DNA of 64,000 bases from Astropecten irregularis (lineage: Eukaryota; Echinodermata; Asteroidea; Paxillosida; Astropectinidae), in the NCBI GenBank assembly GCA_963971285.1, contig OZ020260.1:4560798-4624797 (forward strand), in the 5' to 3' direction. Under the pieces are notes generated by a model. The model was not told where the DNA came from, did not search any database, and worked only from the letters and a program-made list of their open reading frames with translations. Each line of letters begins with the position of its first letter. Positions within the stretch are counted from its first letter, which is position 1. Positions 40,874 through 53,400 of this stretch are shown piece by piece. Position numbers and translations under genes: made by a program.

Positions 40874-43193
40874 TTAAATAAGTGGAGGGGTGGTAATAAT
40901 TATAATAATCATGAGCTTGTTTATTCATGCATTTATATTAGATAAGGATCTTGGGCTCAGTATACGAGTTCGCCAAGACGTCAACACAGACTGCGAGGGC
41001 TTCAATAAAAGGGCCCCGGACCCCACGCAACTCCATCGCTTTATCTTGCCAATGTTTAATATTTCACTCATAGAGAGATGATAGCTTTCCCCTCACGAAC
41101 AAACAAACACCTTATTATGATAGTTTAGATATTTCTTCTTACGAACATCTATAAGAACCCCGTGCCATAATTATGCAGAAAGGAATGATCGTTAAAATGC
41201 CCCCGGGGCAAACGGGGTGCACAGTCGGCCAACTGTAAGCGAGTGGCGCTCGGTAGAGTGCATGGGAGACAAACTCTCGTGAACCGTGTTTGCACTGCTC
41301 CGCTTAACGCGCTCCCCGAGGATTTGCCCCGGTATAGATCAGGATGTAGAACATATAGGCCTACTACACGGCCTCCTTGACGCCACCAATATTTATCATA
41401 AACTAGAACAGAATTGTGAAAAATTTTATCGCATGTTGATTTTGTTGTTGTTGTTATTTTCTGAAGCTACAATTTATTACAAGGCCATGTTATGGAGGCG
41501 AATGTGTAATCAACATAACGCAATAAGATGTGGATTATTGTAATAGGATCGGAGGATATACTATCTGGCTATACATCAGGGCGTATATACATGGAGGCCA
41601 GACAATTTAATGTACAGCGAGGTTCTAGTACTCCTATCCTCAATCTCCGTTGCCATGGGTCCAATTTCCTGAGACTGTTTGGCATTGCTAAGTAAATTGC
41701 CCAGCAGGCATCGCCGTATCGGTGACATACAGTGTGCGCATCACATGAAAATAATAACTTGCATTCTCAAATGATTTTCGAGTGTGCACAGCCGTAGCAT
41801 ACATAGTGTGGACTCCACGATATAGGACGTCCACATAATGCAGGATCCCAAGACGTTATGTGGACTCACACACGTCCACATAATGTTTTGATGCGAATGA
41901 AAATGCCAAAAGGAGAAATGTTCAATGTGTCTTTATCAATCGCAAATTGAAGTTCATCAAGGGATAGGCCTATTCGGTCCAAATTTCATCATGAAAAGAT
42001 GGGTACAGTTCAAATACCAATGGTATAAAGATGTCCATTTGGTCAGTACATGAAAACAAAGGAAAGTCCACTTAAGGTATTTTGGACAGTATGCACTGAC
42101 ATTTTTTTTGGTATACACAAACTCCATGTTACGTAGCCAGGTAACCAATTACATGTATGTGGCTTTCGCTTGAATTTACAAATTTCATGCCATATGTTTG
42201 TGGCATGAGCTGTGGCAAAGCAAAGCCGCTTTCCATAAACTCGTGTGTAATTAAGCCATAAGCCATAAGCCGCAGCAAGTTAATTTGGCTTCACACGAAT
42301 ACCGACAATTTGTATTATGAAATCGGGCTTGACACCTCCAATTAATGCTATCCTCAAATGTGGAACTGCACCCAATTTGCACGCCGGCGACCTTGCGTGC
42401 TGACAATGATATTAATTATACAGTCTGCTTGAAATACAAATTGATTATTAATAATTAATTATGGTGAAGAGAAGTTACATTTCCTCGGTTCTATACATTG
42501 TGCAGATAAGTACGCAAGAGCCTAGATTTTATTTTCCCATGCCATTTAATCGCATCTCGAGGGCCTATACACATTCTACACTATTCTTTGCTGTGGCGGG
42601 GACTATTTATTGTGGACAGGCATTTGATTTTCAAAGGCTTTCGGTCAACTTTGATTAAAATAATTATTGCATTTACCTTTCTCGAAAAATAATGTCTTCG
42701 AACTAACTGGAGCCTTGATTTGCATCCAATTTGTCGACCTCAATTATTTTTTGTATTTGCAAATTTGGCTATAATTTACCTGCACTTTCGACTGTGATTT
42801 GCATCAAAAGGCCATTTCCAAACCTTTTAACAGCTTTACACTGCATTTACCACTTAGCACCTACAATCAGACAATAATTATAATTTTTACTGACCTGCTA
42901 TATGAAGCAAAATATATTCTGTACTTGCATTGAAATAAAATATACATATTCCTTGCTCATATACCAGTATTTTTCTCAAGGCTATTTGTCTCAAGTTAAC
43001 TACGTATACGTTAATGTTGGACTTTAATATCTTTGTGAACGTCTGCCTTTATGGTGTAAAGTTGAATAATCAAAATCATCCATTGTTCTTAACAATTGCA
43101 ATTTGATTAATCTTTTGACCCTTTAGCCTCGCACATGGTCAAAATGAACATGGTCAAAATGGCTACAGCAGCGTTCAAATCGTCTGTTCTTCA

Positions 43194-43327
43194 ATGGGTG
43201 CATTCGTTTAGCTCCCCCGGGTCAGCCCTTTCTGGGAATGGTCGTGTTTTACTGCACAAAACAAGCGAGAGAATGGAGACGAGGTTGACTGGTGTCGACC
43301 CGGGGGGGCTAAACGAATGCACCCATT
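43194..43327. mobile_element. Foldback element, GTGCATTCGTTTAGC family
   Basis: AATGGGTGCATTCGTTTAGC at the left and GCTAAACGAATGCACCCATT at the right, a perfect 20-bp inversion; interior has GGGAATGGTCGTGT and GACTGGTGTCGACCCGG. Partial copy at 31738. Confidence 0.88.
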
Positions 43328-44413
43328 ATTAGGCCAACGAAATACGAATAATAAATGAGAGGCACATTCCCAGCTTCATAATGAAACAATTAATTATCAA
43401 ACCCTTAATTATTGTGCATGGTCTATATCATTACATTGGCCATCATTGTGCATTGCACATGGCGTGTAGCTAATTAGGACTTCTCAGAAGATCTGTCGAA
43501 ATAATCTTACAGAAGAAAACCTTATGTTACCTATAAAATGCTAACGAATCATAGCCCCACATTCTGCTAATAATTATTACAAACGTAAACTTATCTAAAT
43601 TCTCAATCATGATCCGGGGTTGTTGTCCGCTTTTTTGTGCGTCGATACACTAAGACGACTTTACGAGTCTATGAATACTTTGAAACTATAGAGGGCGCTA
43701 GTTGAAGTTGACCGGAAAACAAGAAAAATCGTCTGCACACATAATGACATGTGTTTGGAGAAGATCGTCAGAATTTGATGTTGTCCATTTCTTTTCGAGG
43801 TAAGGATCGCAATTTAATAAGCAGAGTAATACAATTTGTCTAGACTGTAGCCTGCACCCGTCGACTGTATCTGTTTAATTTATTAAAAATATCCGATCGT
43901 TTACAGATTGTGTAGAAAGTCCCTCGGTCTCGGATCAAAAAAGTAAAATCATGACAGACGAAGTTGTGCACTTTTGTGCATTGTCACGACTATTCAAGTG
44001 AACTGGGTGATTGGTATGGTAGTAATGGTACTTGGCACAGCTTCAACAGTGAGGTAAAAACAAGTCGTAGTGCCGGTAGGGAAAGAATTCCACTGTGACT
44101 ATTACGGGAAATGGTTAACTCTGTAACACTAGAGTTACCTTACGGGATACAAATTAATTATGATTAACTTCGATCTCAGCCGTGTAACTGTAACACTGGG
44201 TAGCATATCTGAAAAGTGAGACACGTTTTTTTTTTACATAGGCCCTACAATGATACACTTCGAATGCAGCAGCAGCCGTTTATCCCATAATGCCCTCTGC
44301 TGGTTCCATAGTGTGCACACTCGAAATTAATTTGCTTTGACTGTCATTTTGATTTTCGATATTATTTTGTACCATACATTCGAAGCTGCAGGTGCTAGAA
44401 GTAAGGAGGGTCA

Positions 44414-44524
44414 TAGTTGCGATGATCGTAACCCTAGGTAACCCTTAGGGACAGGGACCTTAAGGTCCCTATCCCTAAGGTCCCTGTCCCCATGTCAGAC
44501 CTAGGGTTACGATCATCGCAACTA
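44414..44524. mobile_element. 111-bp palindromic element with 9-bp target duplication
   Basis: TAGTTGCGATGATCGTAACC to GGTTACGATCATCGCAACTA, almost fully palindromic around TAAGGTCCC. Flanked by the perfect direct repeat GGAGGGTCA (44405-44413 and 44525-44533). A 9-bp duplication is typical of Mutator-like elements. It ends 120 bp before the DUSP12 ATG, so it may lie in the promoter or first intron. Confidence 0.85.
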
Positions 44525-44646
44525 GGAGGGTCACAGATTAAGCCATCAAAACTACGGCATCCTTACAAAAAGGCTATAGAGCCTCTAGAGGTGACTCTTT
44601 GTCTGTTTTATTTATGCCGCAGGTTTTAATCCAGCAGCTTCGCAAG

Positions 44647-47600
44647 ATGACCGACGGTAGCTTGATACATGCACGCTACATGGACGAAGTGTCCCCGGGG
44701 CTGTTCCTGGGATGCAGGAATGCCGTTGAATCGTCAGAAGGCAGGGCAACCCTGATGGAGCACTCCGTCAACCACATTCTGTCCGTAGAGAGTATGAAGC
44801 CCAATTTAGACTCGCTGGACGTCAAGCACAAGTTTGTCTGCATTGATGACATGCCCCACGCAGATATCCTGCAGTATTTTGAAGAGTGCATCGGGTTTAT
44901 CAGGGAAGCACTGACGAATGGCAAGGTTCTTGTCCATTGGTAGGTATGATAGGATTGTCAGCTTTTCAGCAACCTCCCCATAGCCTAGTGAAAAGGGACT
45001 AGCGGAGAGTTCTATACAAGTCTGAGTTTTGACTGGTGACATTCATTTTGCACTAGACATAATTAAGGCCTTTTCCCACTTCATCAATTTAGGGGGTGGT
45101 CCCGGGGCAATGCAGCAAATAAACCACGATTCCCACTTGAAATGTTCACCCCTCCGTCACCCCCGAGCCACCCCTGAGTCACCCCCGAGATCGCCCTTTC
45201 TTCGGGTTGAGCTCAACCCAACTCAGGACCAGGGTTAACATTTCACCCCGGGGCGGCTCCGGGGTGGCTCCGGGGTGAGTTCGGCCCAAGGATGAGCGCT
45301 CTAGTGGAAAAGGCCTATAAACTGGTTTGCTGTCCCAACATTTGTTTCAAGTTCGAGACAATCTCTCCTAAAGACATAAAGGAAGTGACACCTTTCACAC
45401 ACTCTCCTTTCTCAGCACTCAGATATGGAGCTGGTAGTTTTTGTAGCAGTCCTCATAATCACTATTCGTGCAGTGTCTCTTCATTCCTCAATCTGTTTCA
45501 ATGACTGGCTGTGTACTTGATAACGTATTTCTTTGTCATTTTTTCACCCGGCATGGATAGCTTGATGGGCGTTTCACGGAGTTCAGCTGTGGTGATCGCC
45601 TACCTGATGCACCGAGACATGATCACGTTCCAAGAGGCCTTCGACATCGTCCGGGAAATGCATCCCATGGCAGAGTGAGTGTTAGGAGGGCATCCGATCC
45701 AGTCGGTCCCAAGCTGGTTGATGGGCTTCCATTTTTATAAGGACCTTTAGGAAAGATTCATGAAACAGATTCTGAAGTCTGCATCAATCAGGGTGATCAG
45801 CATCACCACGATCTTACAAACAGCCAATCTTCAGGGGTCGATTTCACCAAACTCATCGTAACTTACAACTTACTACCAATCGTAGGACTTATGATGCATT
45901 GCAGCCTTACGTAGGATACGATGGGTTATCCTTTTCAACTCGAGTTACGATCAATCGTAGGGCTTCGTGAAATCGACCCCTGGCATGCCTGAAAAAATTG
46001 TTTTCACAAGCAATGTCCCGTATAGTACCGATGTCTGGGTTTCTACGGCCTGCTCTGCATAGCTCTTCGGGACTACTTAAATTGAGCTGTTTGTGTTGTT
46101 TCCATCACAGGCCCAATTACGGCTTCATGGATTTGCTACGTCTCTTTGAGGCCATGGGGTGTCAGTTTTCAGCGTCGAATCCCCTGTACAGGCAGCACCG
46201 ACTCGGGCAGCTGGCTGGAGACATCCAAGGTAAATGCTGGGTCGGTGCGAGGTATTTCGTTTCGATCAATAATTGATCTGTGAATTGATTGATCGGTCTG
46301 TCTGTGGCTTCACCAATCTATTTTTAATTGTTTCTGCTGCTGGTACTATTAGCCTTCATCAGCCTTCATGAGGGCTAGCAGTTCCAGCAGCCAAAACGTC
46401 TCTACCACCAACACGCCATCGCGTGACTTTAATCACCTTTTTCCTTATCTGTATCTATCACGATGAATGACCCTTTCCTGTAAAAATATATTTGATTGAT
46501 AATTGTTTGATTGCTCAACCAGGGCGGGCGATTCCAAATAGTGCGCCCCCAAGAGTTTGCAATGCGTGGGCCAATCACAATTCATGGAATCTATGTGCAA
46601 TGGGTCAACAAATTTCTCGCATTGTGATTGGCCAGCGCATTGCAAACTCTTGGGGCCGCACACTATTTTGGAATTGCTCGTATTACTCAATAAATCTGAA
46701 TCTAGATCTAAATCTGCTTAATCAGATGTTTGGCTGGTTGATTTTGATTATTCTAATCATTGTCTTGTACTTTTCTTTGTTGTGGTCTAGCTGGTCTGGA
46801 CGTGCCCGCAGACATGATCGCTGCCGATCCCCAGGAATCTCCCTCCGATCAATCACAGACTATCTACAAATGCAGGAAATGCAGGTCAGTTTTAATACAG
46901 TGCTCCGTGCATGACCTGTAGAGGGCGCTATTTATAGAATACACTCAGTGTTTGACCATTCAAACAAGGTGTTAAATATACATGTGGAGTGCCTTTGACC
47001 TTAAGCAGTTTGTAGGCTTCCAGGGTAGGAATTGAACCCATGACCTACTGGTTTTCAGTGCATTGGTCTTCTTCAAATTCAGTCAGTTTCCCTTGTGGTT
47101 GTTTGATGATTATAATATTATTGATTAAAAAGCCACATCCTCTTTGAGTGATCCCCCATGCACTGTTTCTCAGGTTGCAGCATTGTTAATGTTGCGCGTA
47201 TTGCTAAAATTATGATCCTTGGGGTATAGTGGTATGTTTCATGGCTTCTGACTGCCAAGCAAACTTAGATAATCAACCGTTAGGGACACCACCAGGGTGG
47301 CTCAGTTGGTTATTAAGAGCACTGGTACAATATTCCGGAGGTCGCTGGTTCAAATCCCATTCCAGTCAACTTTTCTTTGTTCACTGTTCACATTTTGTAT
47401 ATCACTCCAATCCATATTTTCTCAGACGTGCCATTTTCCTAGAATCGAGTGTGCTGGCCCACATCACTGGCAAAGGTCAAGCCAGCTTCCAGTGGCACAA
47501 GCAGTCTCATTCCCTCACCCAGCAGAGAGTGAGCACACCCCCTGCTAACTCAGTGGTATCGTCCACATCGTCATGCACGTCCCTGTTTGTGGAGCCTGTG

Positions 47601-49144
47601 AAGTGGATGGAACCACTCATGATCGGGGAGCTGGAAGGAAAAGTAAGGATGTGTGAATCGGATCATTACAGTGCTACCCAAGAAATTCTTTGCCTACCCT
47701 GTGCTAGCTAGGGATCCAGAGGTTTAAGTATTTTTGCTTACTCCGGCTTGTGGTATAATTAGCCAGGATATTCTGTTTATTAAAAGTAAGCAGATATTCC
47801 TCGCTTACAGTGAGCAGATCCATTAAATAAGACATGATGATAATAGTGCAGCAATTATAAGGTGTTCTGAATCTGCAGAACCTGCTTTCTAACACTCCTG
47901 AAACCATCTCAACTCCCTGGGGAGTATACACTATACAGCTCCGGCTGTTGAGAGTGCACAAAGGCTAATCAGGCACAAAGCCATCTCTATGCTCACAAGT
48001 ACCCATTTCGTCCTGGGTGAAGCCTGAGAAGCAATATTATGTGACTGGCATCTTGCCAGAGGACGCAAGCACCACTTACCCATGGCTGGATTTGAACCCA
48101 CAATCTGTAGATTGACTATAAATATCTCCCATACGAAACACCACACTACTGGTTGTTGCCACTTTAGGATCAATTTTCATTGAATATTTTTTATTTATTT
48201 TACAGCTTTCCTGTCCCAAGTGTAAGGCGCGACTGGGATCCTTCAATTGGGCAGGTAGGTTATTCAGCCAAACGTTTTGTGCCTGGCAAAGTGTGGACAA
48301 CACTTTTTTTATAATATGCTCAAATGAAGTCTAGCCCATGTAGTGTGATCAGACTTGGGCTGTAAAATAGCCGTTAGGCACTGACGGTGTAAAAGATAAT
48401 CTTCATGTGTTAATCAATGGTTGACAGCAGCTTAGATTATCAGGCTAAAGGGGTGAATAAGATGATTAATTTGAGTCAGTTTCCCTTGTGGTTATTTGAT
48501 GATTATATTGAATAGAAAGCCGAATCCTCTTTGCGTGATCCCCCATAGACTTGGGTGCAGCATTGGTAATGCTGCATGTATCTCAAATGAGGCTTGGGAT
48601 ATAGCAGTATGTGAGTGGTTTCATGGCTTCTGACTGCCAAACGAACAAAGACAATTGACTATTAGGGACGCCACCGACATAGGGCTGGATAGCTCAGTTG
48701 GTAAGAGTGCCAGTACACTAAAGTACAGTGATCCGGAGTTCACTGGTTCGAATCCCGCTCTTGTCAATTTTTCTTTGTTCACTTTTCAATGAGTAATTCG
48801 AATTAGGCTAGCTTCTCACCAATGTTTATCAGTGTTGTATTCTAAGTGCTTAGTTAAGAGTGCATTATGAAGCACTGAGTATGCAGTGCTGATATACATT
48901 GGCAGAGCCTGAGGACAGGCCTTATTATGAGTTATCCTATTCCCCATTTAAATATCTTAATAACAAGACGATTATTAAATCTTTTAAGATAAAATATCTC
49001 ATAGGTGTAATATCTTGTTCTTGTTCCACAGGTCTGCAGTGCTCTTGCGGTGCGTGGGTCACCCCTGCCTTCCAAATTCACCAGAACAGAGTAGACAGAA
49101 CAACACAGAAGTTCCAACCAACACAACAGGGCCCAGTTTCATAG
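44647..49144 (+). CDS. DUSP12: Dual-specificity phosphatase 12 (YVH1 family)
   Basis: Seven coding exons give 332 aa (human about 340): 44647-44939, 45561-45674, 46111-46229, 46791-46884, 47426-47642, 48206-48254, 49032-49144; all GT-AG and in phase. The N-terminal half is a dual-specificity phosphatase domain. The signature HC-x5-R spans the exon 1/2 junction as H97-C98-L-M-G-V-S-R104; the general-acid Asp is probably D67 (CIDDMPHAD). The C-terminal half is the YVH1 zinc-binding domain: CRKC (203, 206), CPKC (282, 285), CSC (299, 301) and the diagnostic FVEPVKWM, LGSFNW and WVTPAFQIHQNRVD motifs. YVH1/DUSP12 proteins act in 60S ribosome maturation (Mrt4 release) and as phosphatases. The start was chosen by alignment to family length; an acceptor-like site at 44622 and an upstream in-frame ATG mean an upstream exon is possible. 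The active-site LM replaces the usual HA or QA. Confidence 0.96.
45053..45322. mobile_element. Foldback element, AAGGCCTTTTCCCACT family
   Basis: AAGGCCTTTTCCCACTTCAT with ACCCCCGAG repeats on the left; GGGGTGAGTTCG, GATGAGCGCTCTAGTG and GAAAAGGCCT on the right. A partial copy (right arm) at 54690-54765 in INTS5. In DUSP12 intron 1. Confidence 0.75.
45837..45980. mobile_element. GTCGATTTCAC-family foldback, complete copy
   Basis: GGGGTCGATTTCACCAAACT to CTTCGTGAAATCGACCCC; interior GGATACGATGGGTTATCCTT and CTCGAGTTACGATCAATCGT. In DUSP12 intron 2. Confidence 0.85.
46525..46680. mobile_element. CCAATCACAA-family foldback, best copy
   Basis: GGGCGATTCCAAATAGTGCG, AAGAGTTTGCAATGCG and GCCAATCACAATTC on the left; ATTGTGATTGGCCAGCGCAT, TGCAAACTCTTGG and CACTATTTTGGAATTGCTCG on the right. 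Arms about 60 bp. In DUSP12 intron 3. Confidence 0.85.
47060..47400 (+). repeat. tRNA-derived SINE-like repeat
   Basis: CAGTTTCCCTTGTGGTTGTT, GAGTGATCCCCCATGCACTG, CAGGTTGCAGCATTG, CTTCTGACTGCCAA, GGGTGGCTCAGTTGGTTATT, CGCTGGTTCAAATCCCATTC, TTTCTTTGTTCACTG. It ends 25 bp before DUSP12 exon 5, close to the acceptor. Confidence 0.8.
47880..48145. repeat. Dispersed repeat with an inverted B-box-like motif (copy 1)
   Basis: ACTCCTGAAACCATCTCAAC, TCCC.GGGGAGTATACA, AAAGCCATCTCTATGCTCAC, ACGCAAGCACCACTTACCCA, TGGCTGGATTTGAACCCACA, TCTGTAGATTGACTA. Matches 57180-57420. The minus-strand GGGTTCAAATCCAGCC resembles a tRNA B box, so probably a tRNA-derived SINE. In DUSP12 intron 5. Confidence 0.75.
48450..48805 (+). 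repeat. tRNA-derived SINE-like repeat
   Basis: CCCTTGTGGTTATTTGATGA, GCGTGATCCCCCATAG, GATATAGCAGTATGTGAGTG, CTGCCAAACGAACAAAGACA, GGGACGCCACCGACATAGGG, ATAGCTCAGTTGGTAAGAGT, GGTTCGAATCCCGCTC, TTTCTTTGTTCACTTTTCAA. Best-preserved long copy. In DUSP12 intron 6. Confidence 0.83.
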
Positions 49145-49264
49145 CAGAGCCCACCAAAAATATATAATCATCTGGGAAGTAATACAAATCACATGTATTT
49201 TGCATCAGTGGTTGGGCACAGAGAAATTATTCATTTTCAAATATATATTTTTTTCAATACAAGT

Positions 49265-49270
49265 AATAAA
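49265..49270 (+). promoter_or_regulatory. Polyadenylation signal, DUSP12
   Basis: AATAAA in CAAGTAATAAACTGAG, 120 bp after the stop codon; the first such hexamer downstream. Confidence 0.5.
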
Positions 49271-50485
49271 CTGAGTGCTGCAAATGACTCATCAGCCAAA
49301 ATGACCTGAAATATATCAAACTTTGAGAAAGATTCTGCTAGTATCAAAATGCGTCAGGCCCTCCTAACTCCAAGCATATTTTTTTTTTGCTTGAAAATAA
49401 GTTGTAAAATGAAATAATAATTTTATGTCAAAAGTACAGTGTTACATTAATGGCATGCATTGAATGAATTATAATTTTTTTTTTTACTAAAACGCTTCAA
49501 TGAAACATTGTGCCCATTGACTTCATTATGTTTTAGTTCAAAATCAGTTGAATTTTTGTTATTGAAATTTAGTTTCAGTTGTAATGAATATTTCATAACA
49601 GGTACCACCTTTTAAAAGTGGTGTACGTTATGCATTGGTTTTATACATGAGACAACTGATTGTAATTTACTCCTCAAACATCCTGGCTTTTGTACCAGTC
49701 AATAATTTTTGACTTTGAACATGAATTTTCTTGGTAATTATAATATATTTATATTATTCATCAAAGATTTTGTAAAGATTAACCTTTTTTCACTGATCAG
49801 ACTTTTCTTTGAGTGACAGTTGTTGTAAGCTGCTTTATGTCAATAAAAAAGTCATAACTTCCAAACTTACTGGGCATCTTTGCAAAGTTTCTTCTAGTAA
49901 GAATTCGAATTCACCAGCCCCCCCAAAAAAAAAAAATTTAAAGCTTGGCCCCGCCCCAGGCCCCATATTGATAGAGGGCGCCACCACCAATTGAAAATGC
50001 TGAGTTTCTGTGGTGGAGGAAACATTTAAAAGTTCTCCTTTTTGAACTGTTTGCATCATTGAGACAGTAATTGAAGCTATTTCGGTACTTTCTTGATGTA
50101 TTGATAGCACTGTGTGATTTTTACTTTTGAGCGTATGTGAAAATGACGTCTTTTTTGAGGAAGAGCTTTTAAAAATTAGTCACTGTTTAATTAGTCACCA
50201 CATGACACTTTCTGAGCCCCGTACTAAATATTTTGCCATTTCCTCTGGTATCGTTCACTTTACAGTATGGGCACGATTTGTAAGTTCCCTGAGAATGATC
50301 ATAGTCTTGTTCCCATCTCATAATAACTGCATTATGTATTGATGATTGCTTAGCACCAGACGATTGACAGATACTGAGCGCTTTAGCATGTCTAGCGACA
50401 TGAGCGACGTTCAGTGTAGAAAAATTTGGCTAAAATTGGTTGACAAAACTACAGGTTTCTTTCCTTCAAACAAGTAAATGGCAAT
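49271..50485. other. Spacer between DUSP12 and INTS5
   Basis: A CCTAGCAGG-repeat fragment (49310-49380) and AT-rich sequence with poly-T and poly-A runs. It must contain the INTS5 promoter; no TATA box in a sensible position was seen, as expected for a housekeeping gene. I see no separate gene. Confidence 0.6.
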
Positions 50486-53400
50486 ATGAGTGCGTCACAA
50501 GTATCACCAGAGGTAGTATTTTATTAATTTACATCAAATAAATGTGGGGGAAATGTAGTTTACGCATGTTTGTCAGATTTCGTGGACACGTTCGCTTGAC
50601 ACTTTTTTTTTTTAGCAGACGACAAAAACTGAAAAAGCATTGCATTGCCATGGCCATGCCGATTGCGTAGCTGCAATAGGTAGCCCTTTATTACTCCTTT
50701 CACAGATTTACCTATAACTTTCAGGGTATGAAAGGTGCTGGTAGAAACATACCGTTAAAATATTTCTGCCTGAAGTGGTGTATTTATCCAGAAATTAGTG
50801 AAACAAAAATCGAAAACAGTTTTGTCTTTTAATATCTCGGGGGAAGATCAAAACCATTCTTTATGTTTTCAGAAAGGCAGTGTATATTTTCAATGTCAGC
50901 GCTATCTTGCCGTTCCCATTGGCTAATTTGCAGTACTAGTAGTACTTAGTATTAGTTTATAGTAGGCCTAGTATGTTCCTCCAGCAAAATAACCTTCAGA
51001 GAAAGAAGGCTGGCATGGCAAATTGGCAAACGAGAAGAATGCATGACGATGCCGGCAAAATATACACAGCACTTCCTTTCAGAGAAACTTGAGTCAGGTT
51101 TTCGATATTTTCTTGTGACTCGGATGTCCCGATTGAGCTCAGATTTTCACAGGTTTATTATTTCATATACATGTTGGATCAGACAAAGTGTGACTGAGTG
51201 CTGTACTCTGACATTTACCAACTTACTTAGTATTATACCTTTAAAATATGAATGAGAAAAGAGGGGGACAGACACAAACATCTGTACCCTAGCCCCTTCA
51301 CGGAATGGGCATTAGATCGCAGTTTGTCAGCTAAAAGTCCAAACCACGTTATTAATATTATCTTTTTTTACTGTTCTCTGTTCCAGGAGCTGCTTATCTC
51401 CATCCGGAGCTTCGTCAAGGGAATCCACGTCCGGTCGGGCCACAAACTGTCCAGTGAGGAGCATGCTCGGTGTGCGTTACATCTCCTTTGCACCCTGCCC
51501 GCTGCCCGCACAGCCGTCCTAGAGCACCTGTGTCATGTCTTTGATGAGAGCGTCAACTCGTACTTGTTTGAACTTGAAGGAGAAGGTACGTAGGCCTATG
51601 TAACAGCTAGTGTTAACGGGATGGAAACATTATTGTAATCCACCTAGGCATGCGAGGCCCTATAGCCAATGATTTCCTTTTTCGTTTTGTGGGGCACTGG
51701 GCGATTTGTGGGTGCACCAAGACGAGGCAATAACTATGTGCACTAACACAATAATTAGGTGTACCAAGGCAATAAGTAGGTGCTCTTATGCAATAAGTAG
51801 GTTTCCCTAACTACTCAGCAAGCTGAATCTAAGCTTGCTGACGGTTTGGGTTATCTTTACCATAATTACTGTTGCCAATAAGAATCCCATGCACTGCATG
51901 CCCAGCTAGAATTCTTGCAACGTCGTCAGTAACAACTTGCATTTCGTCTTCTCTTTCATGCAGCGAGCACTGGGCTGAACCTGGACGGTGTGATCCAGGA
52001 AATCTATGATGTGCTGCATAATTTCATCAGCACCAATGCAGACGCCTGGTCTCCGTTCATATCTGCTGTAAGTTGATATTCCTTTTTGATTTTATACATT
52101 AATCACAATAATGACTTGAGATACGTGTATATTTAATAATTAAATTTAAGATTTTGAAAGGTCTGGGTTTTCAATCCATGCATTATCATTTATCAATTGC
52201 TAAAGGCTTAGACTCTGAAGAAAATTCTGCTAGGATTGACATTTCAGATCCTTTGAGATAGAAGGTTCAGTAAATGACTCTTTTGTATTAGATAAAATTA
52301 AAAAGAGAGATAATAATTCTATCAATTTTGAGAACTACTAGCATTAACAATCACCTTACGTATTGATTAACCCTATCCCACCTCAATACCACAGTTTACC
52401 ATACTTGGTTTTTTCTGTGTTAAGTGTGGTATCCTGAATATCACAGTGTAGTTTTTGTGGTAATGCGTGGTTTATGATCCAGTTCCTCCTGTGGAGACTA
52501 TGGTAATGCGCGGTTTAAGAACCAGTCCCCCCTGTGGAGACTGTGGTAAATGTGTGGAAAGCATCGCTTATCTTGTGTGGTATGAGCAGTTAGGTTTAAC
52601 GACATACGCACTATAAATGTTTGTAAATTGTTTCTTTCACAGTGGTCAATTGACCTCTTGGGTCAGATCAGTAGTACCTACGCTGGTCGGCGAGGCGTGC
52701 CCCACCCCTCCAGTCTCAATGAACTGCTCCAGCTATGGATGACTTGCAAAGGTACGTGGATCATTCCACAGAAAGCTCACGTCTTGATGCGTCATTGAAA
52801 GCTACAGGGTTGTGATGTGTTTCGAAAAAATCCCAACACAAAGATCAAAAATATTTTGGTGGTTAGTTTTACTCTTTTCTGGATAAATGCATCATTTCAG
52901 GTAGAAAAAAATTCATAGTATGTTTCTCCCATTACCATCTTCATACCCTGTATGTTATATGTAAATCTGTGAACATTTCTGTTTTGGTTTGTTTATACCA
53001 ATGTTGTATATGCCTTTAAAAGTTTGATATCCTGAAGGATAAGATGACAGTTTGGAAATTGTGAAATTTTGTGTGTTTTTGTTTAACTCACAGCCACAAG
53101 AACCCTGATGGATGTAGCATCTCAGTGCTTTGCTGCTATGGTGGGTACCTGCCCGGATCTCTGTGTGGATGCCCTGCTGGATACGTCTGTGCAACACTCC
53201 CCACACTTTGACTGGGTGGTCGCACACATCGGGTAAAAATGTGGAGCAATTCGCATTCAATTGCATTCATTTGCATTTGTTTACATTTGTTTACATTCGT
53301 TTACATTCGTTTACATTTGTTAACTTTCTTTTACATTCATTTACATTCGTTTGCATTCGTTTGCATTCATTTACATTTTTTTTTACATTTGTTTATATTT

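Larger units (their letters stand above)
35340..44646. other. Intergenic region between the KCNE-like gene and DUSP12
   Basis: Dominated by mobile elements: five TTAA MITEs, one divergent TTAA element, a hAT-like MITE, a CCTAGCAGG repeat, and two small elements at 43194 and 44414. The parts 38000-39390, 40900-43190 and 43330-44400 are AT-rich unique-looking sequence with short ORFs that I do not support. Confidence 0.55.

Noticed and set aside
47229..47711. 160-codon frame as an independent gene
   Set aside because: It fuses a tRNA-derived repeat to DUSP12 exon 5 (47426-47642); only the exon part is coding.
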